From NCBI RefSeq assembly GCF_000227135.1, contig NC_018263.1, positions 1,189,626 to 1,253,625 of the forward strand: 64,000 nucleotides of DNA, given 5' to 3'. The notes under the pieces are model-generated. The model saw nothing but the letters and a program-made list of their open reading frames with translations. It searched no databases and had not been told where the DNA came from. The stretch is from Leishmania donovani (taxonomy: Eukaryota > Euglenozoa > Kinetoplastea > Trypanosomatida > Trypanosomatidae). Within the stretch, counting starts at the first letter, position 1; each line of letters starts with the position of its first letter. Both the position numbers and the translations under genes were made by a program. This document shows, one piece after another, positions 1 to 10,703 of the stretch.

Positions 1-838
1 GCCAGGGAGGGTGAGTGGGACAGAAATAGTTCGAGAAGACGAAGCACTGTAATGATTCATAAGGATGGAAGGATGCGGGTGTGGAGTAAGATAAGCGGGC
101 CTCAATCGTGGATTGAGGTCTGCGACAGCGTTGCCAACGTCTTTAGCCTACCCAGCCTAGGTGAGATTCGCCCGCAGTGAACAGAGCGCTGATCATGGAA
201 GAGGACGAGAAGGGACGAGCAGCCACACGACCGTATGGGAAAGAAACGCTTCAATCTCCTGTCGCGTGTACGCCCCACACCCATGCGATGGCTCTCGCGA
301 AAATGGCTCCAGGCGTAGGTGCGGGGCTGAGGGCATCGTTGCTGACACAGAAGTAGCACGATCACACTACAGGGCAATCCCTCTTCCCCTCGATGGCCTC
401 GCTGTCGTGCCGAGGTAGGAGATATCCGTGCCTATACGTACTTTTCAAGGTGCACTTCACCTCCTTTTCATTTGTGCGCTTCCACTTCTGGAGCTGTTGC
501 ATCTTTTCCATGAAGACGCGACTAGACAGCTGCTTCCTTGGACAGCTACGCGCTGCGACCAAAAAGCCTGGCGACCTGCGCACCCCCCACACACGAGAAG
601 AGAACACACTGGAACAAGCCTATATGCAATGGTCTGTACATGCTGAACGCTTTACATCAAAACAGAAAGCGAAAAAGGGAACAGAGAAGAGGGAGTGCGC
701 GTGTATGTGTGTGCCTATTGGTCTTGTGCAGGAAGAGGGTGGCTGCCTTCACCTAACCCTTCCGCCCTTCTGCACAGACAGACAGACAGACACACACACA
801 CACACACACAGAGGCAGACGTGCAGTCGACCACGCGCA
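1..838. other. 3' flank of CFAP65, non-coding
   Basis: No credible gene. The stretch lies downstream of the CFAP65 stop and should be its 3' UTR plus spacer. It contains a perfect 8-bp hairpin at 100-118 and a CAGA/CA microsatellite at 775-812. Short open frames on both strands have no domain and change character with the low-complexity tracts. Confidence 0.7.
775..812. repeat. (CAGA)n-(CA)n microsatellite
   Basis: Four CAGA units run into about ten CA units, 27 bp beyond the CFAP65 stop codon, so they lie in its 3' UTR. The minus-strand transcript would carry TG/TCTG repeats. Confidence 0.9.
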
Positions 839-3800
839 TTAAACGACAGCGACTGCTTCAGCAAGCGCACTGCAGAGAAGCTCCTCCAGTACCTCCTCCG
901 TTGCCACGGCAGAGCTGGCGTTCCCGCGACTCAGCGCTGCCGCTGCTGCGGTGGACAAGGCTTTTGCGTTGGTCGCCTTCGCGGCATGCAGGACTCGCAT
1001 ATTGGCGTACGTCACGTGACGAGGGGCGCACAAGGCTGTGAAGGAGCTCTGAACGGCGGGCGCGGCGACCAGGGAGCGGATGAGCTCGTCCATCACCCCT
1101 TTCACAAAGCACACTTCTGCCGTCGTGGCGGGGCTTGTGGTGGTCTGGGAGGCGACTGGTAACAGTGTGGGGGATACCGGATCAGCGTGGCTATTGTAGA
1201 GGGGCGGTGCGAAGGCGGTATTCAGCTTCTCTGATCCATACAGGGCCTCATAGTCGTCCTGCGGCATCACTCGCGCTTGCAGAAGAAGGCTGAGCGACGC
1301 GGCACTGCGGCCGCCGTCGTTCGAGGAGTTGGGTCTAGGGAGCGGCGGTGCCCTAATACGCCGGCCAGGGCGACTTCCACTGTCACTGTGCTGCCTTTCT
1401 TCCCCGTTGCTCGCCGCGGCGCAAGGCACGACAGCGCACGTCATAAGTCTCTCCAGCACCTGGCTAGTACTGCCTGCGTAGAAGACTATCTTAAACGTCT
1501 GCTCCTTGCCGGGCTTCACAACGCCTTCGGAGGGGCGCACAACGGCCTGTGCGTCACCCCGCTGCGGGCGATCGACGTGCCAGGTGTAGCGCATAGCAGT
1601 CGGACAGTCGGCGGCGAGCTGCAATGTGCAGGTGCGCCTACACAGTGTGAAGTACGGGACGGCGCCCAGCTTGCAGACGTCGTCGGACAAGAACGCAGTG
1701 TGCGCGCGCGCGGCGAGGGTGGGCGGGACGGCGGGAACTTGCATCAGCGCATGGCCGATCCACTGTATCACCGACGTCGCCGCCACCTTGCGTGGGTGGT
1801 AGCCGCTGCCGACCAAATCGACATAGTAGCCCTCTCCCTGCACTGTCTGCAGCAGGACGCTCACGCGGTACTCTCTCGCCTCCAGCGGTCTGAAGTAGAA
1901 GCCGATGTGGACCGTGCCGCGTGGCGAAACCGTGCCCCGCGGGTCGACGCACTGAAACACAGGGAAGCCGTAGTGCTCTCGCGTGTGCTCCTGCAGTGCC
2001 TTCAAGTCGACCGAGTACTCGACAGGCTCATCAAACGGGTTTGTTGCCGTGATGAATTGCAGCGGCGGCTCCATGTCGCCGAGGGCAACCGGCATCAGCT
2101 CGTACACCTTCTGGTGGTGGAAGTTCAACGCGCGTACCTCAGCAGGCAACGTGCGTCCTTCCAGCACCACGGCGACGCGCCGCCCACCGCGGCCAACGCG
2201 CAGCACCATCGGCAGTCGATGGACACCCACCTCGCTGTGCACGTAACGCACCTCAAGCTGAACTGTCTGCCCAACATCAATGCTTCCCTGCTGCGGTGCC
2301 ACCGTCACGAGTCCGCGATCAATGATGTAGTACAAACTTTCCAGCTCTGCGTTTTCCAGGCACCAGTGCTCTCTGTTCGCCTCATGCTGCGTTGGCAGCA
2401 TCACGTCGAACGGCGCCGGGCAGTCGCCGGTGTTCTTGAGACACACCTTGACGCACACGGTGCTGTCACCTTCGTGCGCTACGCCAAGATCCATCGAAAT
2501 CGGGTCCAATCCGCTAACGTAGTGCTGGAAGGAGGCGTGTGCGCTATTGATGCTATCCTCAGGCTCCGCAGAAGCCGTGGCGAGCTGCGCGTTGATGGCG
2601 TTGAGACTGAGTTGCTGCCACGCCAGCGGCCGCGCCACGCCGGGGAGGTCGACGTCCACCACCTGAACTGCCGGGTGTGCGGCCCGTAGACGCCAGCGGC
2701 AATGGGGGTGCCGTTCGGCCTCCTCTGCGGTTGATGCGTTCGGCACGTTGGCCACGTCGGTGGACAAGCCGCTAACGATGGCATAGACGAGGAACTCCGT
2801 CAAGCCCGGCGCAGGCTGCGCCGCCACGAGCACTGTTGTGTGCGTGCGCGCTGGTAGGACACCGCGGCTGTTGTGAAGGCGCGGCACCACCGCGGCGCCG
2901 GCTCCCGACTTGCCGGCGTGCACCAGCATGGCGCGTACATCGTACTGCACATCGCAGTAGCCGCTATTATACAGTGTGAGGGCGGCCTGCTGCTCTCGTG
3001 TGTCAGCGGCATCTCCGATGTCCATGATCCGCGGCTCCACCTCCACGTCTCCGTACGCGCCTTCGCCGAGCACGCGCAGCTGCTGACAGTACCGAAGCTG
3101 CGCCGCGCCCGGCGCTGCCGCTTCCTCGGCTCCCCCTTGCACGTAGAGCTGCAGAAAGCCGTCGAACACGCGAGGCTGCTGTGGGCTGAAGAAGAGCGTG
3201 ACGGGGAGCCGCGCACCGCCGGGCACCACACCCTGCTCGGGCTCCATGCGAAGCACCCCGAGAAGCTCCGCTGACGTGTCGAAGCGGAACTCCACTGGCA
3301 GCCCCGTCGGGTTGCGTACCCACGCGCGCTGTTGCGATTCGCCCGAGACGCAACTCGGCGGCAGCGTAATCATGCTCAGCGGCACCGTCACGTCTTCGCC
3401 AACCTGGCGCCACTGAAGCTGCGGAAGGCATACTTCACCGAAGAGGTTGAGGTGTGTGATGTCCGCGGCAGCTAATAGTGCAGCACTAGCGGCGGGGGAG
3501 GCGGTGGACTGCATCAGATTTGCGTCCCACAGAATTCTGGCCGACGCCGCGTACTGCGCCGTGTCTCTGGGGCTGAATTTCACCACAAGCAGCTGGCGGC
3601 CCAGGGCCGGCACGACGCCTGCAGTTGGGTACACCGAGAACACAGCCTCGCCCACCTCGCCAGCCTCTTGCTGCGCTGCTCTTGCTTCCACCGCAGCTGT
3701 TGAGGTTTCTTTCTCCGGTGCCACAGGCTTCATATTCGGTGGCACGACGACTGCACTAACCTGCTTGAGCATGACACCGGTTACCTCGTAACGCACTGGC

Positions 3801-5992
3801 GTGGCAGCCTTGTTCTGGAACGCTATCACTTGGTAGGAGGAGCCACCGACGCGACACGCCGGCAGGCACACCTGACGCGCGTAGCTGATGTGGCTGGATG
3901 TGCTTTGCTGCTGTTGCTGCGATTTCTGCTTCGCTGAGGTGAAGACAGAAATGCTGGCACTCGTGCAGGTCACTGTGAAGCACTGCGGCGGCACCACGCA
4001 CGCGTCCGGCGCCAAGTAGAAGGCAGACATGGACTCATAGTTCACATAGCACTCGAGCGTGCAGGCGGCCGGCAGATCATTGCTCACGGTGCTGCTGCAC
4101 TGGAGCTGGAAGACGGCAGAGCCGTTAGGAGGGACAACCTGTTGCGTGGGCACTACCGCGTACGGGCACGCTTGCAATGCGGGTAGACTCCAGGTAGCCA
4201 CAGCGGTCGCATTGGATGCATTCATGACCGTCACTAGGTGCCCACGCAAGTCGCTGCAGCTTTTTCCACCACCGCCAAACGTGTAGAGAGGCTTTGCATC
4301 GACTCCGAAGGGTGTGTCGATGGAAACGCTGCCGTCGGCTGTCTCCAAGTTGCTCAGCGGCACGCGCACTTTGCGTTTTGCTCCACACATGACCACATCG
4401 GGACTGCGGACGTCTTCCTCGATACGCCGCCAAATTTCGAGCGTCGCAGCAGGCACGGAGCTGCGCCGGCCTCCGCGCTGGCCCTTCTCATGCCTGCTGC
4501 CCATCAACTCGTCCTTTGCGGCTGTTGCCGCCGCGGCGACGGTCGCAAGTTGCTCCGGGGTGAGCAGCCCCAAGCCTCGCTCCATCCGCAGCCGCGCCGC
4601 CTCGACGTCCACGAGAGCCAGCGTCGGCGGCCGCAGATCGCTAGTGTAGGCACCGCCTAGCACATCGACCCCCACCACATCCTTTGCGCCCTCGATGAGC
4701 AGGTACAGGCGACGGTAGTAGAGGATGGGGTGCGTGGGCCGAAAAGTGATGGCCACCTGCAGACTCGACTGCGCCCCAACAACACCGCTGTGAGGTACTA
4801 CAGTAAAGGCCGCCCCCGGCAACGTGTTCATCCACGTGAAGGGGGCGTCCGTTGCCGACGCGTTTCGCAGCGTCAAGTGACGCGTGCGCTGCTTCTCGGC
4901 GGGCATGTGCTCCAGGTCCACGGCCTCGTAGTCGAGACTACTGATCGATGCTGTCACGCGCGGGCCAAGCGTCGTTCCACTAAGCTCCACCTGCAACGAA
5001 TTGCCATGCGCGCAGTCGAACTGAAAGGTGTTGAAGTCAATCACCCCGGGACTCCCGGGGGTGTAGTGGATGCGCACCGGCTGCACCGCACCGCGCGGCA
5101 CGAGAAAGGCGCCTTCACCATTCGGGTCGTCTTGCTCCGCCGCCACCTTTCCCTCGACAACGAAGCGGAAGGCGCACATTAGGCTTTCATCCACGCGCCG
5201 AATGCGCACCGATACAGGCACCGGCGAGGGGTTGCACACGTGGATCAGCTTGCCGCTGCTGCTGCCGCTGTTCTGCTGCGCTTCCATTTGCACCACCAGC
5301 GTCCTCTCCTCCGCACTCGGCTCCTGAAAACAAATATAAGGGTACTTGCCGATGCCGGATATCTTGAGGGCGGCGATTACGTCTTCAGCTCCGGTCAGGC
5401 GGCACACAGCCTGTGCCACCATTGTGCACCCCTCCGTCGGCGTGAACAGAAGTGTGATGTGCATTATCTCCCCCTCATCCAGCACGGCGTGACTAGGCAG
5501 AATGCAGAACGGCGCCGAGACTTCCCAGCTGAACTCTACCGGGGCGGTTCCGCTGTTGCGCAGCTGCACCTGCGCGTGCGCGGTGGAGCCGACGGCGCAG
5601 TAGCCGAAGTCGTGGCTGGGCGGCAGCGTCAGCTTCGCGTACGGCGTAAGACAGTCCAGTCGTACCTGGAAGGAGCCGCGGCCCTCCACAGTGACGGTGA
5701 CGGCGTCATGCAACTCCACCAGCTCTGTAGGGCGAAAGGAAATGACGATTTCGTGTGAAACGCCGCTGCTCAGCGTGATTGGCTCCGGAAAAGGCGTAAT
5801 GAAGGTCTTGCGGTTCACGGGCAGTGAAAGCTGAATTGTCTGCGAGGCACGGTCAATGTTCTTGACGAGAATCTTGCGCTTGTACTCCTTGCCCGGCTCC
5901 CACTCTTTCCATGTGAGGCGGTCTACGCAGTCTACCCCGAGCGCTCGCTGACGCTGCTCGCGCCGCTCCTTTCTTGCGGACACCTCCGTCAT
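839..5992 (-). CDS. CFAP65: CFAP65-like ASH/MSP-domain axonemal protein
   Basis: A 1717-residue protein built from repeated immunoglobulin-like ASH/MSP (HYDIN-type) beta domains. The N-terminal block around residues 25-60 (WKEWEPGKEYKRKILVKN) matches the opening of CFAP65/CCDC108, and the length is close to the human protein (about 1900). CFAP65 (FAP65 in Chlamydomonas) belongs to the C2a part of the axonemal central pair, so a role in flagellar motility is expected. Repeated phrases such as 'VSxxxxVxPQ.G.V..G' recur every 100-150 residues, typical of ASH repeats. A low-complexity Gln run sits near residue 690, and a His-rich/Arg-rich loop with PPLPRPNSS near 1580. The ATG start is kept because the conserved WEPGKEY block begins only 30 residues in and a pyrimidine tract with an AG lies about 180 nt upstream. 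The family call is firm; the exact orthologue is less certain because HYDIN, CFAP47 and CFAP65 share the fold. Confidence 0.8.
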   Translation of the reverse strand: MTEVSARKERREQRQRALGVDCVDRLTWKEWEPGKEYKRKILVKNIDRASQTIQLSLPVNRKTFITPFPEPITLSSGVSHEIVISFRPTELVELHDAVTVTVEGRGSFQVRLDCLTPYAKLTLPPSHDFGYCAVGSTAHAQVQLRNSGTAPVEFSWEVSAPFCILPSHAVLDEGEIMHITLLFTPTEGCTMVAQAVCRLTGAEDVIAALKISGIGKYPYICFQEPSAEERTLVVQMEAQQNSGSSSGKLIHVCNPSPVPVSVRIRRVDESLMCAFRFVVEGKVAAEQDDPNGEGAFLVPRGAVQPVRIHYTPGSPGVIDFNTFQFDCAHGNSLQVELSGTTLGPRVTASISSLDYEAVDLEHMPAEKQRTRHLTLRNASATDAPFTWMNTLPGAAFTVVPHSGVVGAQSSLQVAITFRPTHPILYYRRLYLLIEGAKDVVGVDVLGGAYTSDLRPPTLALVDVEAARLRMERGLGLLTPEQLATVAAAATAAKDELMGSRHEKGQRGGRRSSVPAATLEIWRRIEEDVRSPDVVMCGAKRKVRVPLSNLETADGSVSIDTPFGVDAKPLYTFGGGGKSCSDLRGHLVTVMNASNATAVATWSLPALQACPYAVVPTQQVVPPNGSAVFQLQCSSTVSNDLPAACTLECYVNYESMSAFYLAPDACVVPPQCFTVTCTSASISVFTSAKQKSQQQQQSTSSHISYARQVCLPACRVGGSSYQVIAFQNKAATPVRYEVTGVMLKQVSAVVVPPNMKPVAPEKETSTAAVEARAAQQEAGEVGEAVFSVYPTAGVVPALGRQLLVVKFSPRDTAQYAASARILWDANLMQSTASPAASAALLAAADITHLNLFGEVCLPQLQWRQVGEDVTVPLSMITLPPSCVSGESQQRAWVRNPTGLPVEFRFDTSAELLGVLRMEPEQGVVPGGARLPVTLFFSPQQPRVFDGFLQLYVQGGAEEAAAPGAAQLRYCQQLRVLGEGAYGDVEVEPRIMDIGDAADTREQQAALTLYNSGYCDVQYDVRAMLVHAGKSGAGAAVVPRLHNSRGVLPARTHTTVLVAAQPAPGLTEFLVYAIVSGLSTDVANVPNASTAEEAERHPHCRWRLRAAHPAVQVVDVDLPGVARPLAWQQLSLNAINAQLATASAEPEDSINSAHASFQHYVSGLDPISMDLGVAHEGDSTVCVKVCLKNTGDCPAPFDVMLPTQHEANREHWCLENAELESLYYIIDRGLVTVAPQQGSIDVGQTVQLEVRYVHSEVGVHRLPMVLRVGRGGRRVAVVLEGRTLPAEVRALNFHHQKVYELMPVALGDMEPPLQFITATNPFDEPVEYSVDLKALQEHTREHYGFPVFQCVDPRGTVSPRGTVHIGFYFRPLEAREYRVSVLLQTVQGEGYYVDLVGSGYHPRKVAATSVIQWIGHALMQVPAVPPTLAARAHTAFLSDDVCKLGAVPYFTLCRRTCTLQLAADCPTAMRYTWHVDRPQRGDAQAVVRPSEGVVKPGKEQTFKIVFYAGSTSQVLERLMTCAVVPCAAASNGEERQHSDSGSRPGRRIRAPPLPRPNSSNDGGRSAASLSLLLQARVMPQDDYEALYGSEKLNTAFAPPLYNSHADPVSPTLLPVASQTTTSPATTAEVCFVKGVMDELIRSLVAAPAVQSSFTALCAPRHVTYANMRVLHAAKATNAKALSTAAAAALSRGNASSAVATEEVLEELLCSALAEAVAVV

Positions 5993-7430
5993 CTTGCTGC
6001 CGTCCTTCGGGGATTACCAGAGTGCGCGCGTCTGTGCGGATGAGCTTATCGTGTTCCTTCAGAGCGCTTCTCTCTCGCCTTTGCGCCGCTGTGAAAGGGC
6101 ACGACGAGATCCTCCACCCTGGCACGTGCTCCTGCAGTGATGTGAGCTGGTGTGTGTGTGCGCGCGTGAACTCGCCAGGAAAGAAAAAAGGAAAGCAAAA
6201 TGCGCGCTTCTCTGTGCGCTTGCGATTTGAGCACGGACAGACACGGCGGTGGTTGATGCGGCAAAGAGAGCACGCGCGCGTGGGCGAAGAGAAACAAGGG
6301 TGAGGGAAGGGAGAGGAGGGACACATGCTGCTAAATGTCCTGAGCAACCAGCAGGAGGTCGCTGCGATGCACGAGGAAAGGGCGACACCAGTGCTGACAC
6401 ACTTTGTCTTCTGTATGCACTCTTTTCAGCGTTCTTATATCGTCACCCGCCCACCCACCCACCCCCTCTTCCACCGCATTCCGATGGGCGAGCTACATTG
6501 GCAGAGAACATCTGCCCCCCCTCGATCAAGGCAGCTTACGCGGCACCGCGCGTTCTTTTCGGTGATTTCGTTGCGACAGTGCCCCAACACCCTAATGATG
6601 CGGGCCCGTCAAGCAGCCTGCACAGACTGTCCTCGGGCACAAGTGCAGGCTCTTGGCGGACAGGTCTGGGTGGGCACTGACCCAAAGAGACGTGCGATCA
6701 TCATGAGAGCACGTTTGTACAAGCCCACTACGAGTCTTGTCGGTGATTCAGAAAATATGTGCATCCACCTGCTGCTCTGTTTCACCCCTTTTGCTGCGTT
6801 GCGGTGATGCGGGGCTCAATCTTGGCCCTAGACTGCGCGCTGTATGCAGTGGAATCGCCGGGGGCTGGACGACGCCAAACGGTGTTGATTGGCCCGGTTT
6901 CCTGACGCAGCCGTGGTGCAGCCGAAGCAAGTGTGCTGTGGTTTTGTATACGTATAACTGTTGACCTGGGCCGTGGTCGAATGGAGACGCTGAAAAAGCA
7001 AGAAATAATGGTACCCCAACACGAGGCAGTGCTGGACCACCTACTACACGCAGGGGTGGTGGGGGGGGCGGTGGGCCGGAGGGGTGACGTGGGTAGAGAC
7101 ACAGGGGTCAAAACCGCAATGCATGAGATGATGGGTTGCACAGCAGTAGCTGGAGAGAAAGGAAAGCAGGTAACAGCAACAACGAAAAGACGCTGCAAAG
7201 CCAAACATAATGAACACACAGCCCAAGAAGAAAACGGCACGACGCAGCGACAACAAATGACATCGCTCCAAACACGCAACCGTAGGGATGAAGACGCAGA
7301 CAGAGCAACCGGAGCTGTAGAGCATTCGATGCCATACAACACGTTCAGGCTGATTGCTTCCACTGAAACGACCTCGAAATCGGCGTTTCGGCTGCTCTCT
7401 TCGTTGGCCACCCCCTTCCTCCGTCTGGCT
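5993..7430. other. Spacer between ABCG transporter and CFAP65
   Basis: About 1.4 kb without a credible gene. It should hold the transporter 3' UTR and the CFAP65 5' UTR. Contents: a candidate splice-acceptor tract at 6171-6199, a (CCCA)n run near 6448-6467, and a G-rich stretch at 7053-7093 with several runs of three or more G on the plus strand. The part from 6480 to 7000 is complex, non-repetitive sequence without an open frame of note; it could be an old retroposon-derived UTR element, but I could not recognise one. Confidence 0.6.
6171..6199 (-). promoter_or_regulatory. Candidate trans-splice acceptor for CFAP65
   Basis: On the minus strand a long T/C run (TTTTGCTTTCCTTTTTTCTT) is followed by GGCGAG. 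This fits a polypyrimidine tract plus AG acceptor, leaving a 5' UTR of about 180 nt before the CFAP65 ATG. Inferred from sequence only. Confidence 0.4.
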
Positions 7431-9482
7431 TCACTTTCCCTCAGTGGACCGCCATCCGCGCAGTACGAGGTAGCCGAGTACAAGATAGACCACCATGCTG
7501 AACGCGACAACGAGCATGTGCGATCTAATGTCCTTGGCATACATGCCCTGCGAGGCCGCGTACGCCGTCCCAGATGTGATGCACGGCGCGATGTCGGACG
7601 GCACGGAGTCGCAGACGAAGGTCAGCCCGTCAAACTCGTTCGCCACCATCACTGAAAAGGCAAAGCGGGCGAAGGAAACGTGCTTGATCCAGCGCCACAT
7701 GAGTGGGATGCTGTTCAGACTCACCAGCATGCCGCCTGTTGGCAGCAGATACAGCACCAACAGCAGCGAGGTGAGAATGTTGCCGGTGGCGTAGTCCTTG
7801 GACAGGTTCGACATGAGAAGGCAGAGAGCGTAGCTGTTCAGCGTGACCAAGGCGCCGACGCTGTCGAAGATGAGAAACTTCGCGACGGTGCCCTGCAACC
7901 CAACTAGGAGGTAGACAATCAAGTTGAAGACAAAGTTTGTCGCCACCACGATGGGCGCATCTTGAATAAACTTGCCTATATAGTACGCCGATGTGCTGTA
8001 CATGCCGTTGCGGTGCTCGCGCGCGTAGATGGCGCGATCAGTCAGAAACATCTCGAGGCTGCCGAGGGAGGAGAAGGTACTGATCATCATGATGAAAAAG
8101 AGGACGCCCATGCGACTGCGGATGCTGTCCTGCGAGTTTCCGACTTGGTAGTAGATCGTGCCCGTGAGAAAGGCGAATACAATAGCAGACGTGACGGAGA
8201 CGTACGTCGCGACAGGGTCACGGCAACGATTGCGCAGACACCGCATGGCGATGCACCGCACTTGTGTGGTCCACCTGCGGTGATAGGCGCGCACTGGGGA
8301 TCCGGTCGCGGTCAGCGCCGCTGTTGCCGCTCTGGAGGAGCGTTGCAGCTCGTCGATTTGCCGCATAACGTCGGCTAGGCGTAGAGAAGAAAAGGCGGCG
8401 GCGATGTCACGGCCTTGCGTTGGCGCTGCCGACGGCAAACGTTCCCACCTTTCCTTTGAGTCGACTGACGGCGAGGGTAGGCTGAGCTGATTTCCGTACG
8501 TGGCTGCCTCCACTGCCGCCGATTGCTGCGCCTCTTCTGACAGCCACGCCTCCTCCTCGACTGGCAAAACGGAAACGGCGTCGATGAGGTAGTCGGCTGG
8601 GTTGCTCGAACAGCCGGAGGAGAGGCCGATCTCGGCAAGAAACCGGACCGCGTCAGCGGCAGGTCCGAAGTACGCTTCCTCCCCGACTCCGTTCAGCAGC
8701 AGAACGCGGTCAAAGACCTCGTAGATGCGCGAGCGCGGCTGATGGATGGAGAAAACAACAGCCACCCCTGAACGGGAGAGCGAGCGCAGAAGCGTGAGGA
8801 GATGCAGCGCCGTGAAGGTGTCGAGGCCGGTTGTCGGCTCATCCAGGAAGAGCAGGGACGGCAACGTCACCATCTCTGCGGCGACAGCGCACCGCTTTCG
8901 CTCTCCACCGCTGATGCCGCGCATTAGTGCGCTACCGATGCAGCTGTGGCGCACGTGATAAATACCAAGCTGCCGAAGCACCTGAGACACCCGACTCTCC
9001 AGCGCCTCTTCCGAAATAGTCGGCGAGGTGCGGAGGGTGGCAGAAAAGCGGACCACCTCCTCGACGGTCACATAGCTATGCATAATATCCTCCTGCTGCA
9101 CGTAGCCGCTGCAAAGCCGGAAGGCGGCCGGCTCAACGGGCTCTCCGTTCAGCATAATTCTACCTGTGATGTCGCCCTTGCTTTTCATCTTTCGCTGCGC
9201 TAAGATATCGAGCAACGTCGTCTTGCCCGCCCCAGAAGGTCCTAGAACGGCGAGCATCTCGCCACTTTTAACGTAGCCGGAGACATGTCGCACGAGGGTG
9301 CGGCTTTCCCCTTCGTCAGCCCCGCTGACGGTATAGCTGACGTCTTCCCAGGTGAGCACGGCCGTGCGGTGCGAGGAGGCTGGCGGCGGCGGGGACGACT
9401 CCGGTGACTCTGGCGGGGAGTGCGACAGATGATGAAGCAGCCCAGCGTCTGCGCGATCGGTAGGTGGTGCTGGAGACGACAT
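7431..9482 (-). CDS. ABCG6: ABCG-subfamily half-transporter
   Basis: A 683-residue White/ABCG half-transporter with the nucleotide-binding domain before the membrane domain. Visible motifs: Walker A GPSGAGKTT (K87), signature SGGERKR (191-197), Walker B LLFLDEP (D214, E215) and the H-loop HQP (H247). About six hydrophobic helices follow from residue 430. It must dimerise to work; trypanosomatid ABCG proteins move phospholipids and are linked to drug tolerance. The symbol ABCG6 rests on remembered gene order on Leishmania chromosome 36, not on a search. The start at 9482 (MSSPAPP) is chosen over an upstream in-frame ATG at 9656, because that ATG lies inside the polypyrimidine tract and before the likely AG acceptor at 9622. 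The N-terminal 40 residues are Ser/Pro-rich. Confidence 0.85.
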   Translation of the reverse strand: MSSPAPPTDRADAGLLHHLSHSPPESPESSPPPPASSHRTAVLTWEDVSYTVSGADEGESRTLVRHVSGYVKSGEMLAVLGPSGAGKTTLLDILAQRKMKSKGDITGRIMLNGEPVEPAAFRLCSGYVQQEDIMHSYVTVEEVVRFSATLRTSPTISEEALESRVSQVLRQLGIYHVRHSCIGSALMRGISGGERKRCAVAAEMVTLPSLLFLDEPTTGLDTFTALHLLTLLRSLSRSGVAVVFSIHQPRSRIYEVFDRVLLLNGVGEEAYFGPAADAVRFLAEIGLSSGCSSNPADYLIDAVSVLPVEEEAWLSEEAQQSAAVEAATYGNQLSLPSPSVDSKERWERLPSAAPTQGRDIAAAFSSLRLADVMRQIDELQRSSRAATAALTATGSPVRAYHRRWTTQVRCIAMRCLRNRCRDPVATYVSVTSAIVFAFLTGTIYYQVGNSQDSIRSRMGVLFFIMMISTFSSLGSLEMFLTDRAIYAREHRNGMYSTSAYYIGKFIQDAPIVVATNFVFNLIVYLLVGLQGTVAKFLIFDSVGALVTLNSYALCLLMSNLSKDYATGNILTSLLLVLYLLPTGGMLVSLNSIPLMWRWIKHVSFARFAFSVMVANEFDGLTFVCDSVPSDIAPCITSGTAYAASQGMYAKDIRSHMLVVAFSMVVYLVLGYLVLRGWRSTEGK

Positions 9483-9620
9483 CGGCACGGCGATGGCTGG
9501 GGCGAGGGCCGAGGAGAGGTAATGACGTTTGCGCAAAATGAGGAAACCGTTGCTGTGGAGGGGGTGTGCAGGCAAGCGGGCGGATGCGGTGCACCACGGC
9601 CAAAGGTAAAGCAAGAACGT

Positions 9621-9657
9621 GCTGAAGAAAGTAACAGCAACAACAAAAAGAAACAAT
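9621..9657 (-). promoter_or_regulatory. Candidate trans-splice acceptor deciding the ABCG start
   Basis: The minus strand reads a near-pure T/C tract with scattered G (TTGTTTCTTTTTGTTGTTGC) ending in CTTCAG. The in-frame ATG at 9656 lies inside the tract, so a spliced mRNA could not use it. The next in-frame ATG is at 9482. Confidence 0.5.
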
Positions 9658-10564
9658 AGGTGAGGTGACTGCTACAGCACACCTTTCACCCACTATAGAC
9701 GCTATACGCGTGTGCGCGCGCTGCCCTCGTGCCAAGAGTGAGGCGAGGGGAGAGGGGGTAGGGTGAGGAAGAGAGCGGCGTCAAAAGACCGCCTCGTCTG
9801 TTGTTTTGTTTGTGGCCGTAGCAACACCGATATATTTCATCCATGAACGGTGAGCCTCCGTTACCGCATAAGGCGACGCTTCTATCGATAGCGGCGGGCG
9901 AGTGTGCGCGTGGGTGCATTGGCGCCGCCATGGGAGAGTATGACGACACGACATGCACCGAGAGACGCGCCAACCGGACAGGACAGGACGTGGAACACAA
10001 AAGCGAAAAAAAAGTCGCACGAAGGTTGAGAGGAAGGAGCAGCAGCAGCAGCACTGATGGCGGAAACAGAAGCCTTGCCCACATGAAGCGGCAAGCAGCT
10101 TCTCATTGCGGCCTTTCGGCTCAGAGACACCGCTCTGATCCCGTGACGGCGCTTCGTTTGCGAAGTCTCCGTGTCTCCGGCAGCGGTGGTAAGGGCACGT
10201 ATGTCGAGGGCGACTCGCGAAACTAACTCGTACTTCGTCTTCTCCCCTCTCACTCTCTCCATCGGGTACCATATTGCTTGCTTGCTGTCTCTTGCGAGGA
10301 GCGCAGCAGGAGCGGGAAGGTGCTATTGGACAGCACAAGAAGAGAAAAGCCGAAAACAAAGAGCGTGCATGAATAGATGCCACGCTGCTTGTGCGGAACG
10401 GGGCGGGTCGGGTCGGCGGCGGCGATGGCAGGGGGGAGGGAGAGAGGAAGGGTGGAGAATAGGGAGAGAAAGGACGAAGAAGATGGCTGCTTGTATGGCG
10501 AAGAAAAGAAGTCTGTTAGGAGGAGGAGAGCAGAGAGACGCAGCAGAAGCCGGCAAGCACACAC

Positions 10565-10590
10565 CACACACACACACACACACAGACACA
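10565..10590. repeat. (CA)n microsatellite
   Basis: Roughly 13 CA units with one GA interruption, in the spacer downstream of the MCM-like gene. Confidence 0.9.
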
Positions 10591-10703
10591 CAAAGAACGC
10601 GACAACAACAGAAGCGGCTGTAGCCGGTGTCCGGCAAGCTGCGCTCGCGGTGATGACGCGTGGTGGTCGGCATGTATGACACAGCTATGCAACCGCCGCA
10701 TTC

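Larger units (their letters stand above)
9483..10703. other. Spacer between MCM-like gene and ABCG gene
   Basis: No credible gene in about 1.2 kb. It holds the acceptor tract for the ABCG gene, a (CA)n run at 10565-10590 and purine-rich tracts (10430-10540), as usual for trypanosomatid UTRs. Confidence 0.65.

Noticed and set aside
1277..2689. Open frame of 470 codons on the plus strand opposite CFAP65
   Set aside because: Antisense shadow of a well-supported ASH-domain gene, with an Arg/His-rich composition and no motif.
5044..5060. CCCCGGG-ACT-CCCGGGG inverted repeat
   Set aside because: Lies inside the CFAP65 coding region and is explained by GC-rich codons.
6480..7000. Possible degenerate SIDER-type retroposon in the ABCG 3' UTR
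   Set aside because: Sequence is complex and non-repetitive, but I could not recognise a retroposon signature or an A-rich tail; not enough to call.
7053..7093. Possible G-quadruplex on the plus strand
   Set aside because: Several G runs are present but irregularly spaced; in the transcript this would be C-rich, and no function can be supported.
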